64,000 nucleotides of DNA from Dipteronia dyeriana (GCA_032871835.1 CM065296.1:14214001-14278000), one strand, 5' to 3'; counted from the first letter of the stretch, positions 34,751 through 47,775 are shown. The notes: generated by a model from the sequence alone, not told the origin. Made by a program: numbers and translations.

Positions 34751-35600
34751 CTAACTTTGCCCATAATAAAAAAAATATCTGGTATAGTACAGAGCATTGC
34801 ATACATGAGACTTCCAACTGCTGATGCATATGAAACCCTACTCATGAATTGCTCTTTATGCTCATTCTTAGGAACTTGTTCCTTAGAAAGTTTGATTCCG
34901 TGTCTGAAAGGTAACATACCTTTCTTGGTGTCTTGCATGGAAAACCTAGACAAGATTTTATCTATGTATGAAGATTGGAATAATGCAATCGTTCTAATCT
35001 TTCTACCCCTTACGACTTGGATACCAAGAATATAACTTGCTTCTCCTAAGTCCTTCATATCAAATTGTTTTGTTAACCATTCTTTTATTGATGTATATCA
35101 TCAACATAAAGAACAAGGAAAACCAACTTGTCGCCTTTAATCCTTTTGTATACACAAGGTTCGTCAAGGTTTTGAATAAATCCAAAACTTTTCACGGCTT
35201 GATCGAACCTTATGTTTCGGGATCTGGATGTTTGCTTCAATCCATATTTGGATCTTTGCAACTTGCATACCCTTTCCACTTGGCCTTTTTCAATGAATCC
35301 TTCTGGTTGCATCATGTAAATGCTTTCGTCAAGACTTCCATTAAGAAAAGTTGTCTTGACGTCCAATTGCCAAATCTCTAGGTCTAGAGATGCCGCAATG
35401 GATAAGAGTATCCTTTTAGATTTAAGCATGGCCACAGGAGAGAAGGTTTCTTCATAATCGATACCTTTCTTCTATGTATAATATTTCGCTACCAATTTAG
35501 CTTTAAAGGTTTCCACTTTTCCATCCATTCCTCTTTTCCTCTTGTATACCCACTTGCACCTGATGGGTTTTATCCTTTTAGTCAAGTCTACAAGAGACCA
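34751..35600 (-). pseudogene. Reverse transcriptase remnant of copia C
   Basis: Two frames: 35085-35435 with [38 protein letters not shown] and LYVDDIH, and 34751-35058 with DLGEASYILGIQVVRG, FSMQDTKKGMLPFRHGI and YASAVGSLMYAMLC. YVDD is intact, but about 30-40 bp just after it are deleted at 35090-35100, shifting the frame. Confidence 0.9.
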
Positions 35601-36054
35601 GACTTTGTTTTTTAACATAGATTCAATTTCGGATTGCAATTCCTGTTGCCAATGGCAACAATCAACATCTTCCGTTGCTTTCTTGTACGTATAGGGATCA
35701 TCGTCATCTGGAAGATTCTCTACAGATTCTCCTAGACCGATGTATGTCTCGGGTTGTCTAACAACCCTCCCGCTACAACAATATATGGTAGATTGTTGAT
35801 CTTGTGTTGGTACGGAACTTACAATTGGGCTTGGTTGCGAAACTTCTTGTGGAATTGTATCTCCTAAAAGCTCATTCAAGACAATTCTACTTTTAGGCAC
35901 AAAATTATTCATATAGTCCTCTTCCAGAAATTAGCATTTGTAAAAACAAATACCTTAAGATCTGAAGGACTATAAAAATAATATCCTTTTGTTCCTTTTG
36001 GATACAATACAAATATGCATGTTTCTGAACGGGACTCCATTTTTCTGTATTTCC
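35601..36054 (-). pseudogene. Integrase-RT linker of copia C
   Basis: Frame 35472-35912 reads from FVPKSRIVLNELLGDTIPQE through PTQDQQSTIYCCSGRVVRQP to WQQELQSEIESMLKNKVW and [10 protein letters not shown], which is the start of reverse transcriptase. The acidic/proline-rich hinge is typical of copia polyproteins. Confidence 0.85.
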
Positions 36055-36867
36055 TTATAACACGTGCACAGGACATCCAAATATCCTTAAGTGTTGTAAA
36101 CTAGGCTTTCGCCCAGTCCATAGCTCATGCGGTGTTTTCAGAGCTGACTTAGATGGTACATCGTTTAGAATGTACATTGCGGTTTGTAAATCATATCCCC
36201 AAAAAGAATTAGGAAGCGTTGAATAACTTAACATAGACCTAACCATATTTAAAAAAGTTATATTTCTCCTTTCCGCCACCCCATTTTGTTGAGGTATGTT
36301 TGGTGCAGAAAATTGAGAAATTATCCCATTATCAATAAGATATTGCTGAAACTCACAAGATAAATATTCTCCACCACGATCAGACCTCAAGATTTTTATG
36401 CGTTTCTCAAGCTGATTTTCTACTTCAGCTTTAAATGCTTTGAACATGTCAAAAGCATCTGACTTATGTCTCATGAGATACACATAGCCAAATCTAGAGT
36501 GATCATCCCTGAAAGTGATGAAGTACTCATATCCACCTCTGGCTTGAATGCTCATAGGTCCACACACATCAGTGTGTATCAATCCTAAACATTATATGTC
36601 TCTTGTGCCTGTGGTCGTAAAATACCTTTTGGTCATTTTACCTTCCAAACAAGATTCACATGTTGGTAGATCATCAACCTTTAAGTCAATTAGATGTCTG
36701 TCACTTACCAATCTTTTAATCCTATTAAGGTTAATATGATTTAGGCGCAAATGCCATAGGTAGGTTTCATCTTTTGATAATTTTACTCTTTTGTGATTAG
36801 GTTCCGTTGATTCAGTGTCTAACAAGTGAGAGATATTTGCATGCAAATAGAATAAACCGTTTTCCAA
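36055..36867 (-). pseudogene. Integrase of copia C
   Basis: The N-terminal zinc region at 36592-36867 contains LWHLRLNHINLNRIKRL and CESCLEGKMTKR. The core at 36055-36582 contains IHTDVCGPMSIQARGGYEYF (first D), LRSDRGGEYLSCEFQQYL (second D) and QNGVAERRN (E), so the D-D-E triad is visible. A stop (36591 region) separates the two. Ends with KPSLQHLRIFGCPVHVL. Confidence 0.92.
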
Positions 36868-36940
36868 TGTACCTTTGCTAATAATTTTGTCATTCTTACT
36901 AATAATAAAAGCTTTATTAAAAGTAACCGAATAAAAAAAA

Positions 36941-37200
36941 TTATTTAGACAAGAAACTGAAATTAAATTCCTCTTGAATAAAGGTACAAAATAAACGTTT
37001 TATTAAATCTAAATGCCTATTTGAGTCTAAACTAATTCTAATATCTCCCACTAAACAAGCAGACACCAATGCTCCATTGCCTGAACACAAGTTGAATTCG
37101 TTCTCATTAAGCTTTCTCCTTTCCTTGAACCCCTGTAAGGAAAAACAAACATGATTAGTGGCTCCAGAGTCTATGATCCAAGAATCCATAGAATCCACAA
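36941..37200 (-). pseudogene. Protease of copia C
   Basis: Begins DSWIIDSGATNHVC, with the active-site D-S-G near 37165-37175, then NLCSGNGALVSACLVGDIRI and LFCTFIQEEFNF. It is out of frame with gag, with the shift in the T-run near 37200-37207. This region is deleted in A and B. Confidence 0.85.
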
Positions 37201-38033
37201 AAAAAACATGTTTTTAAGATAATTAATATTACCTTCTTCCTTCTTGTCTTGAGACTTTGGGCAATTTCTTTTCCAATGTCCCTTTTCACCACAAAGGAAA
37301 CACTTCCCTTTGATCTTGGTTACTTTATTTGTCTCCTTCTTAGTAGGTCCTAGTTTTTTTTTCTTTTGTTGTTTCTTAAACTTCTTACGGGTCTTAACAG
37401 TAGCAACTTTACCTACGGTATGAATCTCTTGACCCTTGCCTTTCATAAGGATTTTTTCCGCGCTTTGGACATCTTGCTTCAGGCCATGCAAGGTTTATTC
37501 CTTATTATTCAAGGTGTAGTCCAACTCGAATTGATCTAAGGAATCCGACAGTGAGTTGACAATCACATCAGTTTTGGTCTCACCATCTACCTTAGCACCA
37601 TTCAATTCAGCAATGTTGAGATGTGTTATGACTTTCATCATGTGATCTTTCACAGCATGTCCAAGTTTCATCCTAAGATTCATAATAGCAGTCACTGCCT
37701 CTCTCTTAGTCGTCCTAGACCTCATAGCAAACATCTCCTCTAGAGACATCATTATATCGGCAACAGTCTCCATTCTTTCATGTTGCTGTTGCAACACGTC
37801 GGAGATGGTGGTCATAATGTAACATTAGCCATCTCATCAGAAGACTCCCACTGGTGATACTCATCTCTTTGCTCCTGAGTAGATTCATTAGTAGAAGTAG
37901 GTTGTTTAAGAGTGCACAGAACGAACTTATGCTTTTCAGATTGCAATAAAAGCCCAAATTTCCTTTTTACTTTGACATAATTATCACCAGTTAAAGTATT
38001 GTCTTTCAGGATGTTGATTAGGGATGGGGTCAT
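37171..38033 (-). pseudogene. Gag of copia C, with CCHC zinc knuckle
   Basis: Starts at 38033 with MTPSLINILKDNTLTGDNYV, continues in 37495-37815 (LQQQHERMETVADIMMSLEE, then VDGETKTDVIVNSLSDSLDQ) and 37171-37491 (MHGLKQDVQSAEKILMKG, Lys-rich stretch, then CFLCGEKGHWKRNC at about 37261-37305, a C-x2-C-x4-H-x4-C knuckle). Two frame changes, near 37813 and 37493. Confidence 0.9.
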
Positions 38034-39176
38034 GATTTAAGAACAATAACAAAAATTATATAAGTAAATAATCAAGATAAAGAACTTTTGAATATTTATT
38101 TTGAATTAATTAAAATAATTCAACCTTAAAAATTCAGTGGTGATCCAACACCCATAAATGTCACGCCTCTTTTGGGAGTTCGCAACATTTACTAGTTAGA
38201 CTAGGTCCTACCTAATTGTTAACATAACAACCAACGTTTTCATTTTTTCCTTGCAATTAAATCCCTCACGAATATCCCTCCTTTGGGAGTAGATATCGTT
38301 TGGGCTAATTGTCTAGTTTATCCTTGTAAGGAAGTATCTTGCTAAATTCCATTAATGAATACCTCTTGGGAGGTTATTACACGAAACATAAAGCTTAACT
38401 AAACTTGGAGGTCGTAGGTGTTCCAAAACACCTTCTCCCACACAATTGTTTATGGTGTGTGATAGAATTCCAAAGAATGATTTACCAAGTTATCTAGGTG
38501 CCAATTTAGATACCTAAACCATTCTATGCATGTTCATACCAAAAGAGATATATGAGTGGCACTCCAATTCAATATGACATGTTATCAAACAATGACAAAC
38601 ATTGCAATATTTACAAAAAAATAAATAGCTACAATTTTGGTCCATTCTAGAAAAGCAAGTAATTTACATGTCTTGGAATACAAAAAACTCCTTTCTTGGT
38701 GAACATCTCTTCATGCGACCTTCGTCGTTTGGACTCCCTCGGCTACCTCCCATGAGCGTGCGTACCCTTGGCTCCTACCCATGGGTGTGCTTATGCCACA
38801 ACCCCATAAAGGGCTGCCATGCGCAGCCCATGGCTTCCATAGGGCTGACATGCGTAGCCCATGCCACAACAAACGTGGCCGCATGCTCTTCGCATGAACG
38901 TTTGTTGCTACGGCTTGTACGGTCCCAAACTTGTTCTGGTTGCTTCCAATTCTTTAAACCTTCGAGTCTTCTATACTTGAATGTATTATAGAAGAGTTAT
39001 AAATAAATATACTGCAGTTTTTTTTATTATTATTACAACAACAAAATAAAAAAAAACTTAGCAACTACCAAGAAGGAAATTATGGCAATGATAGACCACC
39101 CTTCTTGTTACAATCCCAAAACAAAAATACATTGAAATTCTATGACCAAATTTGAGCAATAACAAACCATATATAA

Positions 39177-39221
<45 letters not shown>

Positions 39222-39345
39222 ATACATTCCAATGTAAATATATATGCGAATATCTAGAGTGCCATCTCTTTCTAAAACATGTATAGATACAATAAAAAGA
39301 AAAAGATTCATGAACACATACATCAATTAATAAAGGGTACAACCA
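38034..39345 (-). other. Leader of copia C
   Basis: About 1.3 kb between primer site and gag, with no gag frame. It contains a TA run (about 39180-39230) and a GC-richer block (38720-38930) with repeated GGGCTG...CAGCCC hairpin units. Both strands of that block are open, a composition effect; no known domain. Confidence 0.7.
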
Positions 39346-39358
39346 GGCTTTGATACCA
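39346..39358 (-). other. Primer binding site of copia C
   Basis: The - strand reads TGGTATCAAAGCC two bases after the LTR end, one mismatch from the initiator-Met tRNA site. Confidence 0.85.
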
Positions 39359-39360
39359 AT

Positions 39361-42300
39361 TGTTGGAAGAAACCCACGCAACGGAAGCGTGAAAAATAGT
39401 AAATTAAGGTTTCGGTATAAATAAAAAAATTTCCTTTTATAATAATAAGAACCTTAACCCTAGATTAATTGATGTATATAAAAAGTGTCATACATTTTTC
39501 TCGTGACGATTGAACGAGCACCGAATTGAATCCGCAAGATCTTCCATTCCAATCACGAACATGAATCACCTAGAAGTGTGGGCTCCCTCTCTTTTAATTG
39601 TATACCTGAGGATGGAAACAAACAAAAAAAATTTCTTTGTTAGTCACAATAATCCTCCAAGAAGAATGAAAATTCCCTAAGAAAGTGTGTCTATAAACCT
39701 AGAGGGGGGTGAATAGGTTTTAATCAAGTCAATTACCAATTTTTCTTGATTATTCAATATTCAATATTCAATATTCAAAATTCAAAATTCACACAATAAA
39801 ACAAACATACAACATCAAGTGTAAAGTGCGGAAATATAAACAACACAAGATGTATACGTGGAAACCCTCCAAATGGGAAAAACCACGGGTTGTTAAGTGC
39901 GCCACACTCGATCGCAGAAATCCACTATATGAGTAAAACGTTACACCCTCAAGTCATACTCGGACTCTCAATCTCGACAACATCAGGCTATGGCCGCTAC
40001 CACTCACCACTCTTGGTTCAATCCCTAGTGATACCCCCTGATCCACTACTCTTGGCGTGAGCACCTCTTACTCTACCCCTCGGGCCTTTTACAGTGGATA
40101 CCCGACCAATTGCTTGCCAACCTACCCTTGGTTGCAAGACTTGACTTGCTTGTGCAACTTCACCTAGAAGCCACAAGACTTTGATTCTATGAAGAGTATA
40201 TGGTCTAAGTGAATAATCAATGAATGCTCAAAGCAAAATATGTTAGACCAAACATACAATGCTTAACTAGGTGTAGATAATGCAATACAATAATCTAGTT
40301 ATCGAGTAATGCCTACATGCCCATACATAAGGACTCAATTAGATGCAAAAGGATTCTAACAACTTAATTGTCAATAAAAGTCCAACCAACACAAGTTGTC
40401 ATAACATATAATCAGGGGCAATATTTTGCAATCAATAAATACAATCAATGAGGCATACACATAAATGTTCATAAACTAGACTAGATGCACAAAGTCAACC
40501 TAATCATCAATTATGTATACATGAAGATTCATGGGTTAGCTATTTAGGCCTAAATGACCTAATAATGCAAGCTATCACAATACAAACCCCAAACATGTCA
40601 TAATTTCAATAAATATGCAATTAATATGCAGAAATGCTAATTTAAGCAATAAATGACATGTCTTGGTAAGCTAAAACAATAAATGAACAACAACGGTGGT
40701 TCTAATTACCAATCAATGAAAACCCATGCTTAGAATGATGCTTGAATGCAAGATGAAGATGAGTTATAAACAAAGCTTGAAGCTTTCTCTCTCTAATGGA
40801 GGTTCTCTCACTCTAAAATTGTGTTCTTTGAGCTCTAAAGAGGCAAGGAAAAAGAAGAGAACATATATACACAAGCCCTAGAGAAAACAACGTCGTTTTA
40901 GGCATGGGAAAAGAAATCTCGTCATGACCGCTGTGCATACCGCTGGCCAGGCAAGTGTCTAGGCAGCATGGAATGGTTGGACATTACCGCTGCCTAGGTC
41001 GCTGCCTAGGCATGGGCACCTAAAGTGGTCTAGACCGTGGTACACGCCTGACAACACAACAACTCGAGCTTTGAGCGACCCAAAACATGACCAAACGACA
41101 TTTAAACCTTTCGTATAATATACCATTGGAAAGGTATGGAAGTCTGATTTCTACTCCAATTTATAAAACAAGATTTGGACATTTGTAGAAAAGTTTATGG
41201 TCATTTGAGTGACCAAAGGTCAGAAATAGACAACAGCAGAGATGCCCTGTTTTTGTGGTCACTTTGGAGATTTTAAAACCAATCCAAACGGTCATGAAAT
41301 ATTACGAATAATATGCCATTGGAAATGGATGGGTGTCTAGTTTGTACAGAAACTTTTAAAACTCATTTTGCATCATTTTATAAAAAGACATGGCCACAAG
41401 ACCATACAAAGATCAGTTTTGAAAAATATTTAAATCATTGAGATACACTCTTTTGAAACTAGACACCTTACTTCATATAACCAAACCAAGAGAAGAATGA
41501 GACCTTTTCATATGGTCACTGAATGCACTAAAATAAGCACACCATCATGCATGCACGAATACAACACAATACCACACTTAAATCTATAAATGAAGTGCAA
41601 GTGTGAGTGTGAAGTGATGCACACATATAAACAATATCAACACAAATGCATGGTCAACAAAGAATGCATGAGGTGTGTGTGTGCACCTAAACTCTTCAAG
41701 AGGCAAAGTCAAGTGAATATACCTTTTGCTCTTGAAGTCATGAAGATGCTTGGGAGCTTGCCAATGAGGACCAAAGCTACCCATTACACAATCATCCCCA
41801 ATGTGGTGTGGTTTGTCATGAAATAAGCCAATCATAAAAAAGAGGTCCTTACAATCTCCCCCTTTGACTATTTCATGACAAAACAACCACTCACAAATAA
41901 TTCCTCACACTAAAAAAAATTGAGCTATTGTCCATGAGAGTCCATTCTACATTACAAAAAGAGATACCCAATATTCTAAATCTTCAAGGTCTTCAATCTC
42001 TTCGTAGATCATCATACCTACACACAATAGCATGAAAGCACATTCCAAGAATAACAAAGAACGTTAGGTCACTTGTGAATTGTTAATCAATTTGATTGAA
42101 ACTCGCATGAACCTTGATTCGATGTCGTACACAAAACCTTTTAATGTAAAGGCTACTAGTGTACTGTCAAAAACTAAACGTTCTTTCTTCCTTTTCTTCT
42201 TTACCGAATCTCACACTATTTCTTAGAGTTGATCGAATTTTGTCTAGAGTAAAATTAGATTTTTCTCCCTCAAAATTCTATGGTGGCCGAATTCATCTCT

Positions 42301-44154
42301 CATAAAAACTAGGGCTGGTCGAAAATCTCTCTTGGAAATTACTTAGGGCTGGACGAAATTCTTAAGAGATATATATATATATATAGGATCATAAATCCTT
42401 TCCTACGAAGGATTTACTTGGTTGGCAATAATCATTTGCTTAGGGGGATTTATTTGGTAGTTAAAAATCATTTTCTAAAAGGAATTCTATCTTCTTATAT
42501 ATATAAGGGCTGACCGAATTCTTCATAGAATATATTAGGATCACAAATCCTTTCCTAAGAAGGATTTACTTTGTTATTAAGAATCCTTTCCTTAGGTGGA
42601 TTCACTTGGTAGTTAAGAATCATTTTCTAAAATGAATTCTACCCTACACCAAGACTCGTAATCCAACTCAATAGTGTATTTGTAACATATTAAAGACTTC
42701 CTAATTTGATTAGATAAATAATTCCTTTTATTTATCTACTTATCAAATATAGTCTTTAATATTAATTATACTCCCAACAATAGTATAATATTAGGAGACC
42801 ATCTCCTACTAGAAAAAGATTTTGACTTTTAATTAAAAAATTAATTAATCACGGAATTAATTAATTTCCATTTAATTAAATAATAAAATAATAGAATATA
42901 ATTAAGCTATTTTAAATAGCCTTGCCACCCAACACATATATATGGGCCAATATATTATTTTCTTATTTTATTAAATCCATTTGACCATTATAAAAAGTCC
43001 ACATGTGAGCTAGACCCATTCTTACAAAAAGAAACAAGTCCACATGCCTCAATACAATTCTAGATGGACCTCTAAATTGGTCCAGTAGAATATATCAAGT
43101 GATCCATGTAAGTTCGTGTGGATTGGGGATCTTTGCGGGCTATTTAAATTTAAGCTCCAATAGATACAACCAAATCAAAATCAATAAATGATTTACTTAG
43201 GTCCGACATGTTAATTTTAGTTCATTCCACTAAAGAACTAAAATTGAACTCTTAAATAAAGATAGAATAAGTTAATATTTCTCATTCATACCCTAGACAA
43301 CCTTATTGGAGAAGTGTATCCTCAAGAAGAATATCAGTAATCGTCAAGAGCTCATAGACCGCCTATAGCTCTCCAAGTTACCATATTTACTCATATGACC
43401 ACATTTTGAACTTGGATATTTTGACTTGTCAAGAAGCCATGTTTCAATAGTCGCTATTGAAACCTTAATGTTAAGATTTATATCCAGTACCTCAAAACAT
43501 CCATATGATTATATTCAACTCTCATTTCATAAATGGAATCACGATGTCCATATATCTAAATAAAGTCCTCTATCGATTAACAAATGAATACCACCAAACT
43601 ATCGAGGATAGACTATGCCATATAATCGTACTGTTTGATAGCTCAAATGATAACACTTGCAACCATAAGTCCATCATTTATCTCAGGATTAAGATAGACT
43701 CTCCGATTGTCTTCAAATGAAAACTTTTATCCATTGACGGTTCTAGATAAAGTATTTCATTGTAATCCAATGCATTGCACCCGGTGCACTAGATTTTTTT
43801 GTCCAAAGACACCACACTTTGATGATTTTAGAGTCATCATAACACATTTGATCCCACTCAAATGCTAGCGAAAGAATCTACAACCTTGACAAGATACATG
43901 CGCCGAACCTTTTTCTTATGTTGTGAATATTATTCAAGACTAACTAAAGAATTTTGTCTACCTCATACATATCTAGATGTATAAACAATTCTTCTTTTCT
44001 CATAGTCTTTTAACCTTATGATTATTTACTTTTGACAATTATAATTATTAAACTATAAATGCTATCAGATTCGTTAAACTAGAAATAACTTTAATAATAT
44101 GAAAATATTGTCAAATACATTATTATACTCTTGCTATCGAGAATTATCCCAACA
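39361..44154 (-). mobile_element. 5' LTR of copia C, interrupted by S2
   Basis: 39361-39666 and 42047-44154 join to an LTR of about 2.4 kb (one AAGAA duplicated). Ends are TGTTGGAAGAAACCC on the left and AATTATCCCAACA on the right (read +). Confidence 0.88.
39662..42051 (-). mobile_element. Incomplete LTR element S2 (LTR plus short internal stub), target duplication AAGAA
   Basis: Flanked by AAGAA at 39662-39666 and at 42047-42051. The left part, 39667-41853, is a 2,187-bp LTR of the S1 family (TGAAAATTCCC to GTCCTTACA). It is followed on the - strand side by a polypurine tract CAAAGGGGGAGA (41855-41866) and 180 bp of internal-like sequence ending at 42046, with no second LTR. Open frames at 41584-41886 are shadows. 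No coding domain is seen. Confidence 0.75.
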
Positions 44155-44640
44155 TTTAGGCAAGTCTACAATAGACCAGACTTTATATTGGAACATAGAA
44201 TCAATTTCAGATTGCATTGCCTTTTGCCAATGGCGATAATCAACATCTTCCATTGCTTCCTTGTACGTATAAAGACCATCATCGTCCAGAATATTTTTAC
44301 AAATTCTCCTAGACCGATGTATCTGTCGGGTTGTCTACTAACCATCCCACTACGACAAGGTATGGTAGTTTGTTGATCTTGTGTTGGTGCAGAACTTACA
44401 GTTGGGTTAGGTTGTGAAACCTCTTGTGGAATTGTACCTCCTGAAAGCTCATTCAAAACAATTATACTTTTAGGTACAAAATTATTCATATAGTCCTCTT
44501 CCAGAAATTTAGAATTTGTCGAAACAAATACTTTAAGATCTGAAAGACTATAGAAATAATATCCTTTTGTTCTTTTTGGAGACCATACAAATTTACATGT
44601 TTTGAAACGGGACTCCATCTTTTATGTCTTTTCTTTTAAC
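44155..44640 (-). pseudogene. Integrase-RT linker of copia B
   Basis: Picks up where the B reverse transcriptase stops at 31782, after the TTTAG duplication. Frame 44166-44618: FKTCKFVWSPKRTKGYYFYS, then FLEEDYMNNFVPKSIIVLNE, then PTQDQQTTIPCRSGMVSRQP. A frameshift follows DRYIGLGEFV. Confidence 0.85.
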
Positions 44641-45365
44641 ACATGTGCATGACATCCAAATATCCTTAAGTGTTGTAAACTAGGATTTCACCCAATCCAC
44701 AACTCATGCAGTGTTTTAGGAACCGACTTAGATGGTACATCATTTAGAATGTACATGTCATCTTGTAAAGTATATCCCTAAAAGGAATTAGGAAGCGTTG
44801 AATAATTTGACATAGACCTAACTATGTCCAAAAGAGTTCTATTTCTCGTTTCTGCCACCCCATTTTGTTGAGGAATACCTGGTGCAGAAAACAGAGAAAT
44901 TATCCCATTATCAATAAGATATTGCTAAAACCCACCAGATAGATATTCTCCACCATGATCAGACCTCGAGATTTTTATGCGTTTCTCAAGCTAATTTTCT
45001 ACTTCAGCTTTAAATGCTTTGAACATGTCAAAAGCTTCCGACTTATGTCTCATGAGATACACATAGCCAAATCTTGAGTGATCATCCATGAAAGTGATGA
45101 AGTACTCATATCCACCTCTAGCTTGAATGCTCATAGGACCACACACATCAGTGTGTATCAATCCTAAACATTCGATGGCTCTTTTGCTTTTGGTCGTGAA
45201 CGACCTTTTGGTCATTTTACCTTCCAAACAATATTCACAGGTTGGTAGATCATCAACCTTTAAGTCACTTAGAGGTTCATCACTAACCAATCTTTTAATC
45301 CAATTTAGGTTAATATGACCTAGGTGCAAATGCCATAGGTAGGTTTCATCTTTTGATAATTTTAC
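44641..45365 (-). pseudogene. Integrase remnant of copia B
   Basis: Frame 44991-45329 contains HLGHINLNWIKRLVSDEPLS, CEYCLEGKMTKRSF, IHTDVCGPMSIQARGGYEYF and DDHSRFGYVYLM. The part with the second catalytic aspartate and the glutamate (44650-44990) is broken by stops. Confidence 0.88.
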
Positions 45366-46380
45366 TCATTTATGGTTAGGTTCCGTTGATTTTGTGTCTA
45401 ACAAGTGAGAAATATTTTTATGCAAATAGAATAAACCTTTTTCCAATGTACCTTTGCAAATAATTTTGTCATTCTTACTAATAATAAAAGCTTTATTAAA
45501 AGTACCCGAATAACCAAATTTATTTAAATAAGAAACTGAAATTAACTTCCTCTTGAATTGAGGTACATAATAAATGTATATTAAATCTAAATGCCTATAA
45601 GAATCTAAACTAATTATAATATTTCCCACAGTACTAGTAGACACCAACGCTCCATTGCCTAAACGCAACTTGAATTCGTTCTCTTTAAGTCTCTTCCTTT
45701 CCCGGAACCCCTTCTAGTTAGACCCAAGTTACTTTTTCTTATGTTGTTTCTTGACCTTCGGACGGGTCTTAACAGTAGCAACTTTTTCAACCATATGAAT
45801 CTCTTGAACATCTTGCATTAGGTCTTCCAAGGTGTATTCCTTATTGTTCAAGGGGTAGTCCAATTTGAACTAATCAAAGAAATCCGACAGTGAGTTGACA
45901 ATCATATCAATTTTTTGTCTCACCATCTATCTCACCATCATTGAGTTCAGCAATATTGAGATGTGCTATGACTTTCATCAAGTGATCTTTCACATATTGT
46001 CCAAGTTTCATCCTAAGATTCATAAAAGCAGACACTGCCTCTATCTTAGTCATCCCAGACCTCATAGCAAACATCTCTTCTAAAGACATCTTTATATCGG
46101 CAACAGTCTCCATTCCTTCATGTTTCTGTTGCAACACGTTGGAGACGGTGGTAATAATATAACGTACATTTAGCCATCTCATCTAAAGACTTCCTCTACT
46201 GATAGTCATCTCTTTGCTCCTCATTAGATTCATTAGTAGGAGTATGTGTTTTAGGAATAGACAAAACAAACTTATGGTTTTTCAACTTGCAACAACAACC
46301 CAATTTTCCTTTTTCGTTTGACATAATTATCATCAGTTTAAGTATTTTCTTTTAGGATGTTTGATTAGGGATAGGGTCAT
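45366..46380 (-). pseudogene. Gag and protease remnant of copia B, zinc knuckle and active site deleted
   Basis: ATG at 46380. Gag pieces at 45907-46182 (LQQKHEGMETVADIKMSLEE, then FMNLRMKLGQYVKDHLMKV). Lys-rich end near 45730-45790. At 45707-45722 the sequence jumps from that tail directly to RLGNGALVSTSTVGNI of the protease (45366-45668). The 203 bp that in C encode the zinc knuckle and DSG motif are absent. The same junction is present in A. Confidence 0.85.
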
Positions 46381-47600
46381 GATTTCTTTTTAATAACAAA
46401 AATTATATAAGTAAATGATCATTATAAAGCACTTTCAAATATTTATCTTGAATTAAATAAAATAATTCAATCGCAAAAAATCAACGGTGATCCAACACCC
46501 ATAAATGGCACGCCTCCTTTAGGAGTTCGCACCATTTACTTGTTGGACTAGTCCCACCTAATTGTTAACATAACAACCAACGTTTTTAATTTTAGCCTTG
46601 TGATTTTATTAACAAGAACTCTTGAGAGGATATTAATAAACTCACATTGATTGTGTTACCAAGTTATCGACCTTCAATATATTCCCTCATGAATATCCCT
46701 CCTTTGGGAGTAGATATCGTTTGGGTTAATTGTCTAGTCTATCCTTGTAAGGAAGTATCTTGCTAAATTCCATTCATGAATATCTGTTGGGAGGTTATTA
46801 CACGAAACATAAAGCTCAACTAAACTTGGAGGCCGTAGGTGTTCCAAAACACCTTCTCCCACTCAATTATTTAAGGCGTGTGATCGAATTCTAAAGAATG
46901 ATTTACTAAGTTATCAAGATTCCAATTAAATAGCTAAATCATTCAATGCATGTTCATACCAAAAGAGATATATGAGTGGCACTCCTATTCTATATGACAT
47001 GTTATCAAACAATGACAAACATTGCAATATTTACAAAAATATAAATAGCTTTAATTTTGGTCCATCCTAGAAAAGCAAGTAAATTAAATATGTCTTGGAA
47101 TACAAAAACTCTTTTCTTGGCGAACAAGTCTTCACTCGACCTTCATCGTTTGGACTTCCTCGGCTGCCTCCCATGGGCTTGCGCACCCTTGGCCCCTTCC
47201 CATTGGAGTGCGCATGCCACAACCCCATAAAGGGCTGCCATGCGCAGCCCATGGCTTCCATAGAGCTGCCATGCGCAGCCCATGCCACAAAAAAAGTGGC
47301 CGCTTGCTCTTCGTACGTACGTTTGTTGTTATGGCTCGTACGGTCCCAAACTTGTTCCGGTTGCTTCCAATTCTTCAAACCTTTGAGTCTTCGATACTTG
47401 AATGTACTACGGAATAATTTTAAAAAAATACTGCAGTTTTTTTTAATAAAATATAGTGCAGTTTTTTTATTACAACAAAAAAAAACAACTACCAAGAAGG
47501 AAATTATGGCGATGACAGGCCACCTTTCTTGTTACAATCCCAAAACAAAAATACATTGAAATTCTAGGACCAAAATTGAGCAATAACAAACCACATATAA

Positions 47601-47653
<53 letters not shown>

Positions 47654-47775
47654 ATACATTCCAATGTAAGTATATATGCGAATACCTAGAGTGCCATATC
47701 TTTCTAAACATGTATATATACAATAAAAAGAAAATGATTCACGTACACATACATCAATTAATCATGGGTACAACC
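46381..47775 (-). other. Leader of copia B
   Basis: Homologous to 38034-39345. Contains a long TA run (about 47604-47652), and a GC-richer block at about 47150-47345 with GGGCTGCCATGCGCAGCCC (47231-47249) and a second copy 31 bp on. The block is open on both strands (154 codons on +, 142 on -). Confidence 0.7.

Larger units (their letters stand above)
31783..44154 (-). mobile_element. Ty1/copia element C, inserted in B (target duplication TTTAG)
   Basis: Structurally complete - strand copia element of the same family as A and B, flanked by TTTAG at 31778-31782 and TTTAG at 44155-44159. 3' LTR 31783-34139, internal 34140-39360, 5' LTR 39361-44154. The 5' LTR is interrupted by S2 (39667-42046). 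It is the only copy here that keeps the zinc knuckle and the protease active-site motif, but frameshifts and stops still disable it. Confidence 0.92.

Noticed and set aside
34398..35381. + strand open frames opposite the copia reverse transcriptase and RNase H
   Set aside because: They are shadows of the conserved - strand polyprotein of element C.
39108..39381. Open frames rich in alternating Ile and Tyr (also 47470-47723 and 57537-57770)
   Set aside because: They are translations of TA microsatellites in the copia leader and not proteins.
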